Source: an uncultured Cocleimonas sp. | GTDB lineage: Bacteria > Pseudomonadota > Gammaproteobacteria > Thiotrichales > Thiotrichaceae | Assembly (NCBI GenBank): GCA_937974135.1 | Contig: CALJIH010000072.1 | Span: 1 to 11,831, forward strand | Direction: 5' to 3' | Length of the DNA stretch: 11,831 bases | Shown here: in pieces, positions 11,606 through 11,831 of the stretch | How positions within the stretch are numbered: the first letter of the stretch is position 1 | Layout: each line of letters starts with the position of its first letter | Program-made: the position numbers and the translations under genes | The notes under the pieces: generated by a model | What the model was told of the DNA's origin: nothing | Seen by the model: the letters and a program-made list of their open reading frames with translations, nothing else | Database searches by the model: none

Positions 11606-11831
11606 CTATAAATTTTGCATTAATTCTGGCACAACATCAAATAAGTCAGCAACAATGCCGTAATCTGCTATCTGGAAAATCGGTGCTTCGTCATCTTTAT
11701 TCACAGCTACGATGATCTTACTCTCACGCATACCTGCTTGATGCTGGATAGCGCCTGAGATACCAATCGCAAAGTAGATATCTGGTGCAACCACTTTACC
11801 TGTTTGACCAACCTGATAATCATTTGGCGCA
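11606..11831 (-). CDS. etfA: Electron transfer flavoprotein alpha subunit, C-terminal end
   Basis: Only the last 75 residues are in the window; the gene continues past the right edge. The stretch YQVGQTGKVVAPDIYFAIGISGAIQHQAGMRESKIIVAVNKDDEAPIFQIADYGIVADLFDVVPEL is the FAD-binding C-terminal domain of EtfA. GQTG, SGAIQH, VNKD and API..ADYGIV are the usual FAD contacts. EtfAB carries electrons from acyl-CoA and related dehydrogenases to EtfQO and the quinone pool. No start can be seen. The HIT gene follows by 17 bases on the same strand. Confidence 0.95.
   Translation of the reverse strand, partial: APNDYQVGQTGKVVAPDIYFAIGISGAIQHQAGMRESKIIVAVNKDDEAPIFQIADYGIVADLFDVVPELMQNL

Overview
The window reads as chromosomal core DNA of an AT-rich gammaproteobacterium. 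Every long gene is housekeeping, and the block lolA–ftsK, divergent from trxB–aat, is a backbone arrangement familiar from gammaproteobacteria such as Pseudomonas. There, from established knowledge, ftsK-lolA-rarA-serS (with cysG close by) sits next to divergent trxB-aat. Here serS and rarA are absent between lolA and cysG, and the gene after aat is sdaA rather than ate/infA. I see no phage, insertion sequence, CRISPR array, tRNA or rRNA. The genus cannot be named from the sequence alone.

Left part (1–3363, all on +): the C-terminal half of an iron-sulfur photolyase of the FeS-BCP/CryB type. It is followed by a tight three-gene unit of a 78-residue unknown protein, trifunctional sirohaem synthase CysG, and a small LexA-fold (S24) protein that lacks the catalytic lysine. 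A small four-helix membrane protein (DUF3147-like) follows. Middle (3364–7148, minus): a 204-nt gap holding a GC-rich 62-nt imperfect inverted repeat, then lolA (outer-membrane lipoprotein carrier) and ftsK (DNA translocase), with a terminator between ftsK and lolA. A 499-nt AT-rich divergent intergenic region separates ftsK from trxB. Right part: trxB and aat on +, converging on sdaA (Fe-S L-serine dehydratase, minus). Beyond it is an etfA–HIT protein operon on minus, whose etfA runs off the right edge.

The genes do not form one pathway. They cover DNA repair, sirohaem synthesis, envelope assembly, chromosome segregation, thiol redox, N-degron tagging, serine breakdown and electron transfer.

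The most unusual signal is non-coding. A ~35-nt sequence with the core ACACCCCCCTACTTTT recurs five times in 11.8 kb, always between genes and usually beside a stop codon. At three sites it can fold into an intrinsic-terminator hairpin. At two it cannot, although the sequence is still conserved. Other leads are a 10-bp perfect inverted repeat centred on the likely sdaA -10 box, the catalytically broken S24 protein, and the long hairpin downstream of lolA.
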